A stretch of DNA of 35,931 bases. It comes from Steroidobacter sp. (GTDB lineage: Bacteria; Pseudomonadota; Gammaproteobacteria; Steroidobacterales; Steroidobacteraceae). The position numbers and the translations under genes are program-made. Numbering within the stretch: position 1 is the first letter of the stretch; every line of letters begins with the position of its first letter. The stretch lies in contig NZ_JAEUPY010000442.1 of NCBI RefSeq assembly GCF_016790065.1, positions 1-35,931 on the forward strand, written 5' to 3'. The notes beneath the pieces were generated by a model. That model saw nothing but the letters and a program-made list of their open reading frames with translations, did no database searches and was not told where the DNA came from. Positions 34,565 to 35,931 of this stretch are shown piece after piece.

Positions 34565-35761
34565 ATGTCAGCCAGTCCCAAAGCAGCACCGTCCGCGGCC
34601 GCCGAACTCGATCCCGTCGATCTGTACAACGTCCGCGCCATGCTCAATGACGAAGAGCGACTGGTGCAGGATTCGGTGGCGAAATTCGTCGACGAGCAAG
34701 TCATTCCCATCATCGGCGACTGCTTCGAACACGAACGTTTCCCGCGTGAGCTGGTCACCGGCGTGGCCGAGCTCGGTCTGCTGGGCAGTTCCATTCATGG
34801 CTACGGCTGCGCCGGCCTGAATGCAGTGTCCTACGGTTTGATCTGCCAGGAACTGGAGCGCGGCGACTCGGGCTTGCGTAGTTTCGTGTCGGTGCAGTCC
34901 AGCCTGTGTATGTATCCGATCTATGCGTTCGGCAGCGAGGAACAGAAACAACGCTGGCTGCCGAGCATGGCCACTGGCGAGACCATCGCCTGCTTCGGTT
35001 TGACTGAACCGCACGGCGGTTCGGATCCCGCCAACATGAAGACGCATGCCAAGCGCCAGGGTAAGGACTGGGTGCTGAACGGCGCCAAGATGTGGATCAC
35101 CAACGCGCCCATCGCCGATGTCGCCATCGTCTGGGCTCGCACCGACGAAGGCATTCGTGGCTTCCTGGTCGAGAAATCCTTTAAAGGCTTCACCACGGCT
35201 ACCATCAAACACAAGATGAGCTTGCGTGCGTCGCTGACGGGCAGCTTGTTCTTTGACAACGTCGTGGTGCCGGATGAAAACGTGCTGCCTGGCGTGGTTG
35301 GTTTGAAAGGCCCGCTGTCGTGTTTGACTCAGGCGCGCTATGGCATCGCTTGGGGCGTCACTGGTGCTGCTCAGGCTTGCTTGAAAGACGTCATCGAATA
35401 TTCCAAGACTCGGATTTTGTTTGGTAAGTCGCTGGCGTCGACTCAGTCTGTGCAGATTCGTTTAGCTGAGATGGCGCGGAAGATTACTACTTCTCAAATG
35501 CTGTCTTTGCAGCTGGGTCGGTTGAAAGATCAAGGCATCATGCAGCCTACTCAAGTTTCTGTTGCCAAGTGGCATAACGCTCGCGCGGCCATCGAAGTCG
35601 CTCGCGATGCTCGCGACATTCTTGGTGGGGCGGGAATCAGTGTTGAGTATTCGCCGATTCGGCACGCTTTGAATTTGGAAAGTGTCATCACTTATGAAGG
35701 CACGGAGACGGTTCATCAGCTGACGGTGGGCCGGGCTTTGACGGGAATTAGCGCGTTCTAA
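34565..35761 (+). CDS. gcdH: Glutaryl-CoA dehydrogenase (acyl-CoA dehydrogenase family)
   Basis: This FAD enzyme oxidises and decarboxylates glutaryl-CoA to crotonyl-CoA in lysine/tryptophan breakdown. In 398 residues, CFGLTEPHGGSDPANM is the substrate/FAD signature, KMWITNAPIADV is typical of the family, and the catalytic Glu378 lies in TYEGTETVHQLTVGRALTG, the glutaryl-CoA dehydrogenase pattern. QARYGIAWGVTGAAQ also fits GcdH. AGGAGA precedes the ATG. The last third (from about 35390) uses many more T-ending codons than the rest of the gene. Another short-chain acyl-CoA dehydrogenase is the main alternative. Confidence 0.94.
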   Translation: MSASPKAAPSAAAELDPVDLYNVRAMLNDEERLVQDSVAKFVDEQVIPIIGDCFEHERFPRELVTGVAELGLLGSSIHGYGCAGLNAVSYGLICQELERGDSGLRSFVSVQSSLCMYPIYAFGSEEQKQRWLPSMATGETIACFGLTEPHGGSDPANMKTHAKRQGKDWVLNGAKMWITNAPIADVAIVWARTDEGIRGFLVEKSFKGFTTATIKHKMSLRASLTGSLFFDNVVVPDENVLPGVVGLKGPLSCLTQARYGIAWGVTGAAQACLKDVIEYSKTRILFGKSLASTQSVQIRLAEMARKITTSQMLSLQLGRLKDQGIMQPTQVSVAKWHNARAAIEVARDARDILGGAGISVEYSPIRHALNLESVITYEGTETVHQLTVGRALTGISAF

Positions 35762-35774
35762 CTTTTGACGTTGA

Positions 35775-35865
35775 GGGTTGGTCGCCGGCGCTGCGTCGGA
35801 GAGACGTCGGTGGGTTGGCGCCGGCGCTGCGTCGGAGAGGATGCGTCGGTGGGTTGGCGCCGCCG
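35775..35865. repeat. GC-rich tandem repeat, about 37-39 bp period, just over two copies
   Basis: Units begin with GGGTTGG at 35775, 35812 and 35851. The first two share GCCGGCGCTGCGTCGGAGAG and end with CGTCGGT; the third diverges after about 12 bases. It follows the gcdH stop after 13 bases and lies in the 170-base stretch to the window edge, where I see no gene. Confidence 0.7.
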
Positions 35866-35931
35866 GGGGTGGCCTACCTCCTGCCGGCACCGCGCACGGC
35901 CGCAGCGCGTTGCGCTGCTTGCCGCACATCC

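Noticed and set aside
35462..35929. A minus-strand 155-codon open frame with Pro/Ala/Arg repeats at the right edge
   Set aside because: It runs over the tandem repeat and antisense to the end of gcdH; the apparent peptide repeats are a by-product of the DNA repeat.

Overview
The window is chromosomal DNA of a GC-rich, Gram-negative gammaproteobacterium. Lipoprotein, outer-membrane receptor, OmpA-family and Tat signals show the Gram-negative envelope. The gene orders ftsY-ftsE-ftsX-rpoH, coaBC-dut and rpmB-rpmG, the DUF6763-type small protein, and TonB-dependent receptors of the Xanthomonas/Caulobacter type (TIGR01782-like) fit a member of the Steroidobacter/Nevskiales/Xanthomonadales neighbourhood. 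That placement is inferred from gene content only. I see no transposase, integrase, CRISPR array, phage gene or antibiotic-resistance gene.

Left part, 1-14.4 kb: nutrient uptake and its control. Two tandem paralogous TonB-dependent receptors (the first cut by the window edge) are transcribed leftwards. Divergent from them are a 2-keto-3-deoxygluconate kinase-like sugar kinase and an aldehyde dehydrogenase. The divergent intergenic region carries a pair of LacI-type ACCGGT operators spaced by three helical turns. Next come a small secreted protein of unknown function and a membrane-anchored PQQ-type sugar dehydrogenase fused to cytochrome c. A complete FecI-type sigma factor / FecR anti-sigma / STN-domain TonB receptor signalling cassette follows. 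Together these suggest capture and oxidation of sugars or sugar acids at the envelope and their catabolism through KDG; the actual ligands cannot be read from sequence.

Middle part, 14.4-25 kb: exonuclease III, a Tat-exported DUF885 metallopeptidase-like protein, tRNA-Gly(CCC) with its own promoter, a LysR regulator translationally coupled to trmB, the DUF6763-like protein, an AmpG-like muropeptide transporter, pyrE, a secreted coiled-coil protein, dut overlapping coaBC, and radC.

Right part, 25-36 kb: rpmB-rpmG closed by a strong terminator that sits back-to-back with the terminator of a fatty-acid desaturase, mutM, coaD-rsmD, and then ftsY-ftsE-ftsX-rpoH. An OmpA-family lipoprotein, an Mpo1-like membrane protein, a glutaryl-CoA dehydrogenase and a short GC-rich tandem repeat at the right edge complete the window. 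The ftsX-rpoH gap holds a series of hairpins and a candidate sigma-E promoter.

Most of the window is well-understood housekeeping sequence. The parts most worth following up are the receptor/kinase operator region, the fused PQQ-dehydrogenase, the FecIR-receptor cassette, the rpoH leader, and the codon-use switch with downstream repeat at the right end. I found no clear evidence of a wholly new system.
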